From Spirochaetales bacterium (GTDB lineage: Bacteria > Spirochaetota > JAAYUW01), in NCBI GenBank assembly GCA_012797605.1, contig JAAZOT010000069.1, forward strand, positions 1 to 54,950: a stretch of DNA of 54,950 bases, given 5' to 3'. Under the pieces are notes generated by a model that searched no databases, was not told the origin of the DNA, and saw nothing but the letters and a program-made list of their open reading frames with translations. Positions 42,042 to 50,228 of this stretch are shown one piece after another. Every line of letters starts with the position of its first letter. The stretch's first letter is position 1. The position numbers were made by a program, and so were the translations under genes.

Positions 42042-42863
42042 ATGGATAAACTTATTATTACTGCAGCTATATGTGGAGCAGAAGTTACAAAAAAAGAAAA
42101 TCCAAATGTTCCTTATACTGCTGAAGAAATATCTATGGAAGCAAAGAGATGCTATGATGCGGGAGCTTCAATAATACATCTTCATGTTAGGTATGATGAT
42201 GGAACTCCGACTCAAGATAAAGAAGTATTTAAAAAAAATATAGATGCTATAAAATCTAAAATTTCAGGGAAAGGTCCTATCATTCAACCATCTACTGGTG
42301 GTGCAGTTGGAATGAAGTGGCAAGAAAGGATTGCTGTTGCAGAACTTAGACCCGAGATGGCTACACTTGATTGCGGAACGACAAATTTTGGTGATGATAT
42401 ATTTGTAAATGATCTTCCACTCATGAGGAATTTTGCAAAAACAATGATAGAGTACAATATATTACCAGAACTGGAATGTTTTGAGCCTGGTCATATACAG
42501 AACGCATTGATATTAAAAAAAGAAGGATTACTTCCAAGGCATATGCATTTTGATATTGTTCTAGGTGTCCCAGGAGCATTAAATGCAACGATTAAAAACC
42601 TTCTTTTCATGACCGAGCTTTTACCAGCTGATGCCACATGGACGGTCGCTGGAATCGGAAGATTTGAACTTCCTCTTGCTGTTAATGCAATTACAATGGG
42701 AGGGCATGTAAGAGTCGGCTTTGAAGATAATATTTTTTATTCAAAAGGTGTACTAGCCACATCAAATGCTCAACTTGTTGAAAGGATAGTAAGACTCGCA
42801 AAAGAACTAGGAAGAGAAGTGGCAACTGCCGATGAGGCAAGAAAAATACTTGGAATTGAATGA
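42042..42863 (+). CDS. kce: 3-keto-5-aminohexanoate cleavage enzyme
   Basis: Kce joins acetyl-CoA with 3-keto-5-aminohexanoate and yields acetoacetate and 3-aminobutyryl-CoA. It is a 273-residue TIM barrel of the BKACE (DUF849) family. Zinc ligands H46 and H48 (IIHLHVRYDDG) and a Glu near 228 (GFEDN) fit the known enzyme, as do QPSTGGAVGM and GIGRFELPLA. I start at ATG 42042 with GGAGG five bases ahead rather than TTG 42030. It follows kal by 12 bases, and the transcript ends at the hairpin at 42902. Confidence 0.96.
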   Translation: MDKLIITAAICGAEVTKKENPNVPYTAEEISMEAKRCYDAGASIIHLHVRYDDGTPTQDKEVFKKNIDAIKSKISGKGPIIQPSTGGAVGMKWQERIAVAELRPEMATLDCGTTNFGDDIFVNDLPLMRNFAKTMIEYNILPELECFEPGHIQNALILKKEGLLPRHMHFDIVLGVPGALNATIKNLLFMTELLPADATWTVAGIGRFELPLAVNAITMGGHVRVGFEDNIFYSKGVLATSNAQLVERIVRLAKELGREVATADEARKILGIE

Positions 42864-42894
42864 TTTATCATTGAAAGATATAAAAAATGATATA

Positions 42895-42933
42895 TAAAAA
42901 AATGGGGCAGCATTTTTGCTACCCCATTTTTTT
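42895..42933. terminator. Bidirectional terminator between kce and hsp20
   Basis: The arms ATGGGGCAGCA (42902-42912) and TGCTACCCCAT (42917-42927) pair with one C-A mismatch and are flanked by an A-run on the left and a T-run on the right. The hairpin therefore works for both strands, ending kce on plus and hsp20 on minus. Confidence 0.9.
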
Positions 42934-42964
42934 ATATAAGTTAGATAGAACAAACTTAGTATTA

Positions 42965-43402
42965 TTATTGAACCTTAATTTCAATCTGATTTGATTTTTC
43001 AGGTTCTTTTTTGGGTAATGATAAAGTAAGAACACCATTTTCATATTTAGCACTTATATTAGAAACATCTACATTTTCAGGGATGCTTATGCTTCTTGTG
43101 CAACTTCTAGAAACTCTTTCTTTTTTGTGATACTTTTTTGATTCTTTTTCATTTTCTTTTTCAGAAGAAGCAGATATAGTAAGAATATCCTTATCTACCT
43201 TGATTGAAATCTGTTCTTTGTTAAAACCAGGTAAATCTGTTTCAATATAGTAATTTTTATCATCCTCTGAAATGTCTATTGGAGCGACTTTAGCAGTGTT
43301 TTGATATCTAAAGAATGGGAAAAGCCATAAATCATCCAATTCTTTTTCAATTAATGTAAAAGGATCGAAATTTTTAAGTAATGATAATTCATTTCTAGCC
43401 AT
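42965..43402 (-). CDS. Small heat-shock protein, Hsp20/alpha-crystallin family
   Basis: A 145-residue chaperone that holds unfolding proteins. The alpha-crystallin domain (about 45-140) includes VAPIDISEDDKNYYIETDLP, GFNKEQISIKV, and the closing KYENGVLTLSLPK (family motif A-x-x-x-n-GvL-T-l-x-lPK). The frame extends ten codons further to 43432, but ATG 43402 with GGAGG five bases ahead is the clear start. A sigma-54-type promoter lies 40-55 bases upstream, so stress control by an enhancer-binding activator is likely rather than HrcA. Confidence 0.95.
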   Translation of the reverse strand: MARNELSLLKNFDPFTLIEKELDDLWLFPFFRYQNTAKVAPIDISEDDKNYYIETDLPGFNKEQISIKVDKDILTISASSEKENEKESKKYHKKERVSRSCTRSISIPENVDVSNISAKYENGVLTLSLPKKEPEKSNQIEIKVQ

Positions 43403-43754
43403 ACTTACCTCCTTATTATTTTTTATTTTCAACTAAAAATATGCAAAAATTGTGCCAAAAATTATAAATATCGAAAAAATATAATTAGAGTCTTGTAGTT
43501 ATTTGTCAAAAAGCAATTGTGTGAAAAAATGGTAAGATGGAATAACAAAATATTTTTTTGCTCCAACCAAAATAAAAAGTATATAATATATACAATGTAG
43601 AAAATATATACATATAGTATCTTATTTACATCTCATACACTTTGGATAGCTTTTCTACTTATCTTTTTTTTGAATAGATAAGAATAATTATATTGCACAA
43701 ATAATCAATAGTGTTAAATTCCTTATTAAGAAAGTATTATATGGAGGTTGATAC
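43403..43754. other. 352-base divergent spacer between hsp20 and lgt
   Basis: No gene is seen here. The hsp20 side holds the ribosome site and the sigma-54 promoter. The middle (about 43575-43625) is a run of TATA/ATAC steps (AAGTATATAATATATACAAT and similar) that could unwind easily or bind a regulator. The lgt side has a TGGAGG ribosome site eight bases before ATG 43755. No clear promoter for lgt could be chosen. Confidence 0.5.
43443..43457 (-). promoter_or_regulatory. Sigma-54 (-24/-12) promoter of hsp20
   Basis: Read on the minus strand the sequence is TTGGCACAATTTTTGCAT. TGGCAC (43452-43457) and TTGC (43443-43446) are separated by exactly five bases, which is the RpoN consensus with the required GG-to-GC spacing. 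The predicted transcript start is near 43431, about 28 bases before the hsp20 ATG. This is a rare exact match in an AT-rich genome; an upstream enhancer site was not identified. Confidence 0.75.
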
Positions 43755-44804
43755 ATGACCGTAAATATTAACCCTGCTATGTTTCATATAGGTCCATTTG
43801 AAATTCGATGGTATGGTTTTATGTATGTTTTAGGTCTTGTTATAGCTCTAATTTATCTTTCAAAAAGATATAAAATGAAAGATTTCATTGAATCTGTCAA
43901 TCCACCAATAGATTTTGAATGGGAAGTTATTTTATGGGTAGCAATAGGAATACTTGTAGGGGCAAGATTATTTTTTGTACTGATTTATGATCCAGTTTCA
44001 ATATTTACCCCTGATCAAGGTAAAAAAGGAATTGCTGCAGTATTAAATGTTTTATGGAATATAATAAATATTCGAAGTGGCGGTCTTTCCTTTCATGGAG
44101 GATTAGTTGGAGTACTAATTGCTACTGCACTACTTATGAGATATAGATATTTAAACTTTTATAGGGTCGCCGATGCTTCTGTTGTTATTGCTCCACTAGG
44201 ATTATTTTTTGGAAGATTAGGCAATTTTATAAATGGTGAGTTATGGGGAAGGCCTTCAAATCTCCCATGGGCTATGATTTTTCCAAACTCAGATATGCCA
44301 GACAAACTCGTTCCAAGACATCCATCACAATTATACGAGGCTTTATTTGAAGGATTGATATTGTTTTTAATCTTATTTTTCTTAGAAAGAGCCAATAGAA
44401 AGTCTAAGAAATTAAAGACTGGTTTTATCTTCTGGCTTTTTATCTTTGGATATGGCTTTTTTAGATTCTTAATTGAATATACTAGAGAACCAGATAAATA
44501 TGCTGGTTGGCTTATTAAAAATGGTTTTGTGCTAGGTGGATTAACTATGGGGCAAATATTATGCCTTATAATGATTTTAGTTTCAGCTCCATTGCTCTAT
44601 TTGGCTCAGAAAAAGAATTACTTCGATATAAGATACCAAAAATTCTTAGAGAGACATAAAGAAGAACTAACACTAAAGAAAGAGAAAGAAAAAGAATTGA
44701 TGAAACTTGAAGAAGAGAAAAAGAAAGAAAGAGAAAAAGAAAAGATTAAAAAGTTAGTAGAGCAGCAAAAGATAAATAAAAAGAAGAAAAAAAGAAATTG
44801 GTAA
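43755..44804 (+). CDS. lgt: Prolipoprotein diacylglyceryl transferase with charged C-terminal tail
   Basis: Lgt attaches diacylglycerol to the lipobox Cys of prolipoproteins in the inner membrane, so it should act on the four lipoproteins in this window. It is polytopic. Conserved parts are IRWYGFMYVLG, the RSGGLSFHGGLVG motif with its essential His, GRLGNFINGELWGRPSNLPW (the Lgt signature), and RHPSQLYEALFEG. After the last helix (about residue 290) come about 60 residues dominated by Lys and Glu, ending in a poly-Lys stretch; most Lgt proteins lack such a tail. TGGAGG precedes ATG 43755. The ABC operon starts 34 bases later. Confidence 0.95.
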   Translation: MTVNINPAMFHIGPFEIRWYGFMYVLGLVIALIYLSKRYKMKDFIESVNPPIDFEWEVILWVAIGILVGARLFFVLIYDPVSIFTPDQGKKGIAAVLNVLWNIINIRSGGLSFHGGLVGVLIATALLMRYRYLNFYRVADASVVIAPLGLFFGRLGNFINGELWGRPSNLPWAMIFPNSDMPDKLVPRHPSQLYEALFEGLILFLILFFLERANRKSKKLKTGFIFWLFIFGYGFFRFLIEYTREPDKYAGWLIKNGFVLGGLTMGQILCLIMILVSAPLLYLAQKKNYFDIRYQKFLERHKEELTLKKEKEKELMKLEEEKKKEREKEKIKKLVEQQKINKKKKKRNW

Positions 44805-44838
44805 TATTTTATATTAAATTTCAATTGGAGGTTTTTTC

Positions 44839-45753
44839 ATGATAGAAATTAAAAATGTGTCAAAATGGTACGGTAACTTACAGGCATTAAAAGATGTATC
44901 TTTTTCAATTGGTGAAAATGAGATTGTTGGGTTTTTAGGTCCAAATGGTGCTGGAAAAACTACTGCTATGAGAGTTATTACTGGATATTTTTTACCAAAC
45001 ACTGGAAGTGTTCGCATTGGAGATTATTTAATGGATGAAGAACCAAAAAAGGCAAAAGCTCTTCTTGGATACTTACCAGAAAATCCCCCTCTTTATCCAG
45101 AAATGCCAGTATCAGATTATCTTAAATTTGTCGCTCAACTAAATGGGGTTAGTAGAAAAGATATTAAAGATAGATTAGATTTTGTCATAAAAAAAACAAA
45201 TCTTGAAGAAAAATATAATAGTAAAATTAAAACTCTATCAAAAGGATTGAAACAAAGAGTTGGTATTGCTGCAACATTGATACATGATCCCAAAGTAATA
45301 ATTTTAGACGAACCTACAATAGGGCTTGATCCCATTCAGATAATCGAAATTAGAAACTTAATTAAAGAAATAGGTAAAGAAAAAACAATAATTTTATCTT
45401 CACATATTTTAGCAGAAATAGAGGAAGTCTGTTCAAGAGTAATAATAATTAATAAAGGTGAAATTATTGCTGAAGATACGGCTGATAATTTAAGAAAAAA
45501 ACTTCAACCAGACAGACTTTTTTCTATTAAAATTTCAGAAAATGCAGAAATTTCAGATTTCATTCTTACAATTTCAGGTGTAAAAAATTGCGAGAAAAAC
45601 GATAGTGAATACCTTATTAGAACCGAAGATGTGGCATCAATACAAGCCAACATAACTAAGGCAATTGTCGAGAAAGGATATTCGATTTTAGAAGTAAGAG
45701 AGTTAGAGCTTTCATTGGAAGAAATTTTTGCAAAACTTGTTAAAGGGGAATAA
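44839..45753 (+). CDS. ABC transporter ATP-binding protein, GldA-like
   Basis: A 304-residue ATPase with Walker [10 protein letters not shown] (34-42), Q-loop near [14 protein letters not shown], signature LSKGLKQ (133-139), Walker B VIILDEP (153-159), and the H-loop His in [11 protein letters not shown]. The C-terminal 80 residues are of the type seen in NatA/GldA-like exporters. It drives the permease encoded next. GGAGG precedes ATG 44839, and the permease starts two bases after its stop. GldA-type operons occur in many non-gliding bacteria, so no gliding role is implied. Confidence 0.93.
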   Translation: MIEIKNVSKWYGNLQALKDVSFSIGENEIVGFLGPNGAGKTTAMRVITGYFLPNTGSVRIGDYLMDEEPKKAKALLGYLPENPPLYPEMPVSDYLKFVAQLNGVSRKDIKDRLDFVIKKTNLEEKYNSKIKTLSKGLKQRVGIAATLIHDPKVIILDEPTIGLDPIQIIEIRNLIKEIGKEKTIILSSHILAEIEEVCSRVIIINKGEIIAEDTADNLRKKLQPDRLFSIKISENAEISDFILTISGVKNCEKNDSEYLIRTEDVASIQANITKAIVEKGYSILEVRELELSLEEIFAKLVKGE

Positions 45754-45755
45754 TT

Positions 45756-46466
45756 ATGAAAATGAGCTGGCTTTTAGCAAAAAGAGATTTAAATTCAATT
45801 TTTATGAATTCTATAATCGCACCAATAATTCTTTTTATATTTTTCGAATTAAGTGGATTTTTTTTCTATATATTTTTAGTAAGTGCTCAAATAGCGAGTC
45901 TTGAAGGTTTTATACCGAACATGATAATAATTCTTGCTTTATCCATCCCTATAGTTGTTGCTAGGGCATTTCCTGAAGAGAGAAAGAATAATACATTAGA
46001 ACTTCTATATACTTCACCAGTCAGTGACACTGAAGTATATTTTGGGAAATTTATAGCTTATAACCTCTTTTCACTTATAATGATAAGTCCAGTAATTATT
46101 TATACAGCTGTCTTGTTTTTTGTTGGTAAACCTGAAATTCTTCCATTAATTTTTTCTTTATTAGGCTATATTTTACTTACAGTGCTTTTTACGACAATAA
46201 GTCTATTAGTTTCTTATGTTTCGAATAATCAGGTAGTTGCTGCTATGGTTTCATGGGTAGTTCTTTTAATTATTTCTCTTATTGATTGGCTAAAAAATCT
46301 TGTTTATAAACCATTTTTTAAAAATTTGATTTCTAATCTTTCATATCAAGAGCATCTGTCGAATCTTTCAAAAGGGTTTTTAGATTTAAATGCTCTTCTA
46401 TATTTTCTAGTCTTTATTGGTCTAATAATCTATGTCAATGTTACACTTGTTGAATCTAAAAAATAA
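45756..46466 (+). CDS. ABC-2 type permease, GldF-like
   Basis: The membrane subunit of 236 residues has six predicted helices. After a short cytoplasmic start come FPEERKNNTLELLYTSPVSD and EVYFGKFIAYNLFSLIM, hallmark segments of the GldF/ABC-2 group. It pairs with the ATPase encoded two bases upstream. AAGGGGAA lies before ATG 45756. The cargo of such transporters is unknown; the adjacent GldG-like and DUF4340 proteins are their usual partners. Confidence 0.9.
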   Translation: MKMSWLLAKRDLNSIFMNSIIAPIILFIFFELSGFFFYIFLVSAQIASLEGFIPNMIIILALSIPIVVARAFPEERKNNTLELLYTSPVSDTEVYFGKFIAYNLFSLIMISPVIIYTAVLFFVGKPEILPLIFSLLGYILLTVLFTTISLLVSYVSNNQVVAAMVSWVVLLIISLIDWLKNLVYKPFFKNLISNLSYQEHLSNLSKGFLDLNALLYFLVFIGLIIYVNVTLVESKK

Positions 46467-46520
46467 TTTTAATTAAAATATTAAATGTGAGAGTCCATTA
46501 AAAAATAAGGGGAATAGTAT

Positions 46521-48224
46521 ATGAATAAATTTTTTAGTTCAATTGCTGCTTTTTATAGTAAACTTCGAAAAAACAAACTAGCATGTGAACTTATATTTTG
46601 GATATCATCATTGATTGTAATAGCCTTTTTAATAGTTACATGGGTAACTTCAAAAAAACTTTTCCTTATAGGTTCAGCTGTTGGTTTTATTGGAATTATA
46701 ATTTATTTTCTTTTAAATCCAGAGATCTTTAAGGAATCGATTAAAGAAGTAAAATCTGATAAAATAAAATCTGAAGGGCTATCTGTTACTTTAAGGATAA
46801 TTATCGCAGTGGCGATAGCTATCGCTTTATTAGCTATACTAAACGGGAAGTTACCAAAGATAGATTTAACAAGTTCTGGAATATATACTATATCAAAAGA
46901 ATCAAAAGAACTTGTTAAGACTTTAGATAAAGAAATGCAGATTATCTATTTTGCTACAACATCTAAACTCGACTCCAAAGAAGGATCTATTATTCAATCT
47001 ATTCTGAAACAATATGAGAAATTTTCTAAAAATATAAAACTTGAGATAGTTGATTTAAATAAAAGACCAGATCTAGCTGCAAAATATGGAATAAATGAAG
47101 ATGGTACAGTTTATCTTGCCTATAACGAAAGAAATAAAAAGTTATCATCTATAGATTTTTGGGAAATGACTCAAGCACCCGACGAAACTTCACAAGGTAA
47201 ACAGCTTTTTATAGCAGAAAAACTTATTTCTTCAGCTATTAGATATCTTCTTTCAGCTCAAGGAAAGAAAATATACTTTGTCATGGGACATGGTGAAAAA
47301 TATACAAATGATTATCAAGAAGCAGGCTATGGTAATATTAGCGAATATCTTGGAAAGATAGATAGAGAAGTTGTTAATATTAATTTACTTGAAAAGGGGA
47401 AGATTCCAGAAGATGCATCTGTTTTAGTAATCGCAGCCCCAAAAGAAGATTATTCAAAAGAAGAGATTAAGATTGTTGAAGATTATATTTCTAAAGGTGG
47501 AAAATTCGTTTTAATAACCGATTTTGATGTCAATACAAATATCGTAGCAATACTTCTTAAAAAGTATGATGTCATTCAAGAAAAAGGTGTTGTGGCTGAT
47601 AATACGAATTATTTTTATGGGTTAGGGAGCTTTTATCCAATAAGTCAACTTGCATATCATAAAATTACAGAAAAAGTTCAGGAATACAATAAACCAATAT
47701 TAGTATCTACTGCGGCTCCTTTAATATTAAATCCAAACACTCCCAAATCTGAAGATTATATAATTATCTCTTTAGGAAACACTTTCGAAACTGCCTACAA
47801 TGATATTTCTAAAGATTATGACTTTAAGTCAGAACCAAGTTTCGATAAAAATACCGAAAAGAAGGGAGTAAAACATATAGGATTTGTCATTGAATCATTG
47901 AAAGAAAAAAATAAAAAAGGTGAAAATGCACCAATTGGGTTAATTTTTTCAGATTCAGATATGTTTACAAATAAAACATTAAAGTTAGGTAATGCAATCG
48001 GAAATTTATTACTATTTGAAAATTCCATTAATTTTTTAGTTGATGATTTTGCTTTGCTAAACATCCCCGGGAAAGATTTGGATACAACTAAAGTTACGCT
48101 ATCTGCCAAGGCACAAAAACTTATATCATTAACTTCTTTTGTGTTTTTGGAATTACTTATGTTGTTAATTATTTTTGGTATAAGATTTGCAAGAAATTTA
48201 AAAAGCAAAAAAGAGGTAAAGTAG
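46521..48224 (+). CDS. GldG-like ABC auxiliary membrane protein
   Basis: This 567-residue protein has N-terminal helices (about 25-70 and 90-112), a large extracytoplasmic region, and a C-terminal helix (about 535-557). Landmarks are LTSSGIYTISKESKELVKTL (typical GldG opening), VDLNKRPDLAAKYGI and a thioredoxin/GATase-like middle with FVMGHGEKYTNDYQE. It belongs to the putative auxiliary subunits of GldA/GldF-type transporters. AGGGGAA lies six bases before ATG 46521. The DUF4340 gene follows after ten bases. Confidence 0.88.
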   Translation: MNKFFSSIAAFYSKLRKNKLACELIFWISSLIVIAFLIVTWVTSKKLFLIGSAVGFIGIIIYFLLNPEIFKESIKEVKSDKIKSEGLSVTLRIIIAVAIAIALLAILNGKLPKIDLTSSGIYTISKESKELVKTLDKEMQIIYFATTSKLDSKEGSIIQSILKQYEKFSKNIKLEIVDLNKRPDLAAKYGINEDGTVYLAYNERNKKLSSIDFWEMTQAPDETSQGKQLFIAEKLISSAIRYLLSAQGKKIYFVMGHGEKYTNDYQEAGYGNISEYLGKIDREVVNINLLEKGKIPEDASVLVIAAPKEDYSKEEIKIVEDYISKGGKFVLITDFDVNTNIVAILLKKYDVIQEKGVVADNTNYFYGLGSFYPISQLAYHKITEKVQEYNKPILVSTAAPLILNPNTPKSEDYIIISLGNTFETAYNDISKDYDFKSEPSFDKNTEKKGVKHIGFVIESLKEKNKKGENAPIGLIFSDSDMFTNKTLKLGNAIGNLLLFENSINFLVDDFALLNIPGKDLDTTKVTLSAKAQKLISLTSFVFLELLMLLIIFGIRFARNLKSKKEVK

Positions 48225-48233
48225 GGGTAAGCA

Positions 48234-49229
48234 ATGAAAAAGTCGGATAAACAGCTGATAATACTACTAATAATATTTGCTATAATACTAATTTCATATT
48301 TTTCATATAAAGGAATAAAAAATTTGATTGATTCAAAGAAACAAAATAAGGTATCAACTCTTGTTCTCGAAAATTTTAAGCCAGACTCCATCAAATCAAT
48401 TTATGTAGAAGATGCTATAGCTTCAAATCAATTTGAATTAAGAAAATTAAATGATAAATGGGAATTTGTTTCTCCATCTTCCTATAAAACAGACAATTCT
48501 ATCATTGAGTCATATTTAATGGGATTTGCTCAGCTTTATTTTAAGGATAAATTTGAGGTCGAATCCAATGTTTCTTTGGAAGATTTTGGTTTAGCAAAAC
48601 CCCAAAAAACTTTTAAGTTTAAGTATGATGAAAATGGAGTTGAAAAAGAAACAGGAGTAATTTTTGGTGAAAGGACCCCTGCAAGAGATGGATTATACTT
48701 AAAAGTTATAGATAAACCAACCATATATATAATAACCTTAGAAGCTATTCAGCTTATTGATTTCAACGCTAATCAGCTTAGAAATAAGATGATCTTTTCT
48801 AATATAAATAAGGATGATATAGTTTCAATAAAATTCATTAATTATGAAACAAAGGATGAAAATCTAATTGAACTTGAAAATCAAAAGTTTTTTTGGACCG
48901 CTTCATACAATGATAAAGCTAAAAAATTACTTGTCCCTGATGAATCAATAAAATCAATTTTGGATAGAATATTTTATCTATCAGCTGTAGATGCAATTGA
49001 TAAGGTACCAGATAAATATAAAGTGGAATTTGAAATATCGATAACTACTAAAGATGGTAAAACGACAAAATGCTTAATATTTAAGAAAGAAAAATCACCA
49101 GATGATTACCAAGAGCTTTTCTATGCGATAAATGATGCAACTTCAGAAATGTTTACTATAACTATGACTACTATTAAAACATTTTTTACTCAAAAACCCT
49201 ATCTTCTAAGTGATTTGATAAAAGAATAG
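48234..49229 (+). CDS. DUF4340 domain protein of the ABC operon
   Basis: This 331-residue protein has one N-terminal membrane anchor (about 8-26) and a periplasmic part with the DUF4340 pattern: KLNDKWEFVSPSSYKTDNSI, DFGLAKPQKTFKFKYDENG, then VIFGERTPARDGLYLKVIDK. DUF4340 proteins are regularly encoded last in GldAFG-like operons, as here, and are thought to act at the membrane with the GldG-like subunit. GGGGTAAG precedes ATG 48234. The operon ends at the hairpin at 49251. Confidence 0.88.
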   Translation: MKKSDKQLIILLIIFAIILISYFSYKGIKNLIDSKKQNKVSTLVLENFKPDSIKSIYVEDAIASNQFELRKLNDKWEFVSPSSYKTDNSIIESYLMGFAQLYFKDKFEVESNVSLEDFGLAKPQKTFKFKYDENGVEKETGVIFGERTPARDGLYLKVIDKPTIYIITLEAIQLIDFNANQLRNKMIFSNINKDDIVSIKFINYETKDENLIELENQKFFWTASYNDKAKKLLVPDESIKSILDRIFYLSAVDAIDKVPDKYKVEFEISITTKDGKTTKCLIFKKEKSPDDYQELFYAINDATSEMFTITMTTIKTFFTQKPYLLSDLIKE

Positions 49230-49250
49230 TTATTTTTATTTTGTTTTATA

Positions 49251-49289
49251 AAAAAAAGGAGCAAATTATGAAATTTGCTCCTTTTTTTT
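49251..49289. terminator. Bidirectional terminator after the ABC operon
   Basis: GGAGCAAATT (49258-49267) and AATTTGCTCC (49272-49281) form a perfect ten-base stem with a four-base loop. It is flanked by seven A before and eight T after, which lengthen the stem. It ends the ABC operon on plus and the flavin-reductase gene on minus. Confidence 0.93.
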
Positions 49290-49306
49290 ATAAGAATTTT
49301 AATTAT

Positions 49307-49816
49307 TTAAATTTTCTTTAAGAAATCGATTATTTCACCATAGAAAATATGATGATAATCCCCATTTTTGTAAAAATTATTTTTAATATCTGTTTCAATA
49401 TTTTCGGATTGCATTTTGAGAGAATATATCTTTTTACAAATTAATACCTGTTTAGCTTGTTCAAAAAAGACAGTTTTACCTTCATAATCTATGGCTTTTA
49501 AACCTTCTATATTCATTTTATCAAAATCTCTACCACTTTTTGAGCCTAAAATGTTAAGAGTATCTTTATAAGATGAATCAAAAAATGAGATTGAAAAATA
49601 ATCGTTTTTTAAGATATATTCAAATGTGTATCTTGAAGGTCTTATAAAGACTTGAGCTATTGGTTTGTTCCATAAAATACCAAAAGTCCCCCAGCTTGCG
49701 GTCATCATATTGTAATCATTAATATTACCGCAAGTTATAAGTAACCAATTCTGTAAAATATTGTTGAGTAAATTACTTGAAAAAGAAAGGACCTCTTTTT
49801 TTTCAAAATTATCCAT
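49307..49816 (-). CDS. Flavin-reductase-like FMN-binding protein
   Basis: A 169-residue split-barrel flavoprotein with the family opening NWLLITCGNINDYNMMTASW and IFIRPSRYTFEYI-type segments (here VFIRPSRYTFEYI), then DYFSISFF and SGRDFDK, which are common in the flavin reductase-like group. It likely binds FMN and moves electrons in the cytoplasm. Its start overlaps the end of the DUF1858 gene by eight bases, so the two are coupled. Confidence 0.88.
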   Translation of the reverse strand: MDNFEKKEVLSFSSNLLNNILQNWLLITCGNINDYNMMTASWGTFGILWNKPIAQVFIRPSRYTFEYILKNDYFSISFFDSSYKDTLNILGSKSGRDFDKMNIEGLKAIDYEGKTVFFEQAKQVLICKKIYSLKMQSENIETDIKNNFYKNGDYHHIFYGEIIDFLKKI

Positions 49817-50009
49817 TGAAGGTAGCGTCTAATTCATTAATAACATTTTGTGGATCAATACCATGTGCATTTAATCCTTGAACTAAAGTTTCTGCTCTAG
49901 CTGCAAAACAACCTAAACAACCAACATTATACCTGGCAAGAATTTCAGCTGCTTTCGGATGTATAGATAATATTTCCATTATATTCATTGAACCCCAATC
50001 TTTTTTCAT
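49809..50009 (-). CDS. DUF1858 small redox-type protein
   Basis: This 66-residue protein has the DUF1858 pattern IMEILSIHPKAAEILARYNV and GCLGCFAARAETLVQGLNAHG, with the paired CxxC cysteines. Such domains are found with hybrid-cluster and disulfide reductase systems of anaerobes, but the biochemical role is not settled. I chose ATG 50009 because GAGGAG lies seven bases ahead; an in-frame ATG at 50030 has no such site. It is translationally coupled to the flavin-reductase-like gene. Confidence 0.85.
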   Translation of the reverse strand: MKKDWGSMNIMEILSIHPKAAEILARYNVGCLGCFAARAETLVQGLNAHGIDPQNVINELDATFNG

Positions 50010-50228
50010 ATAAAATCTCCTCAAAAACAAATTATTAAAAAATAAAACCTAAGTCAAGTTTAATTTTATTGATAATTATTTAATAGATATTAATTTCGAT
50101 AAAGGAATAGATTTTTAATATAAAAATAAATTCAAACTTTTAAGAATAAAGAAATTTCTAGGGAATAAGAAAAAATAGATTTTATTATAAATGATTTCAC
50201 CCTTTTTAAATAAAGGAAAAGATAAAAT

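Noticed and set aside
44618-44824. Phe/Ser-rich minus frame in the lgt tail
   Set aside because: It is the antisense of the Lys/Glu-rich tail, without a ribosome site.
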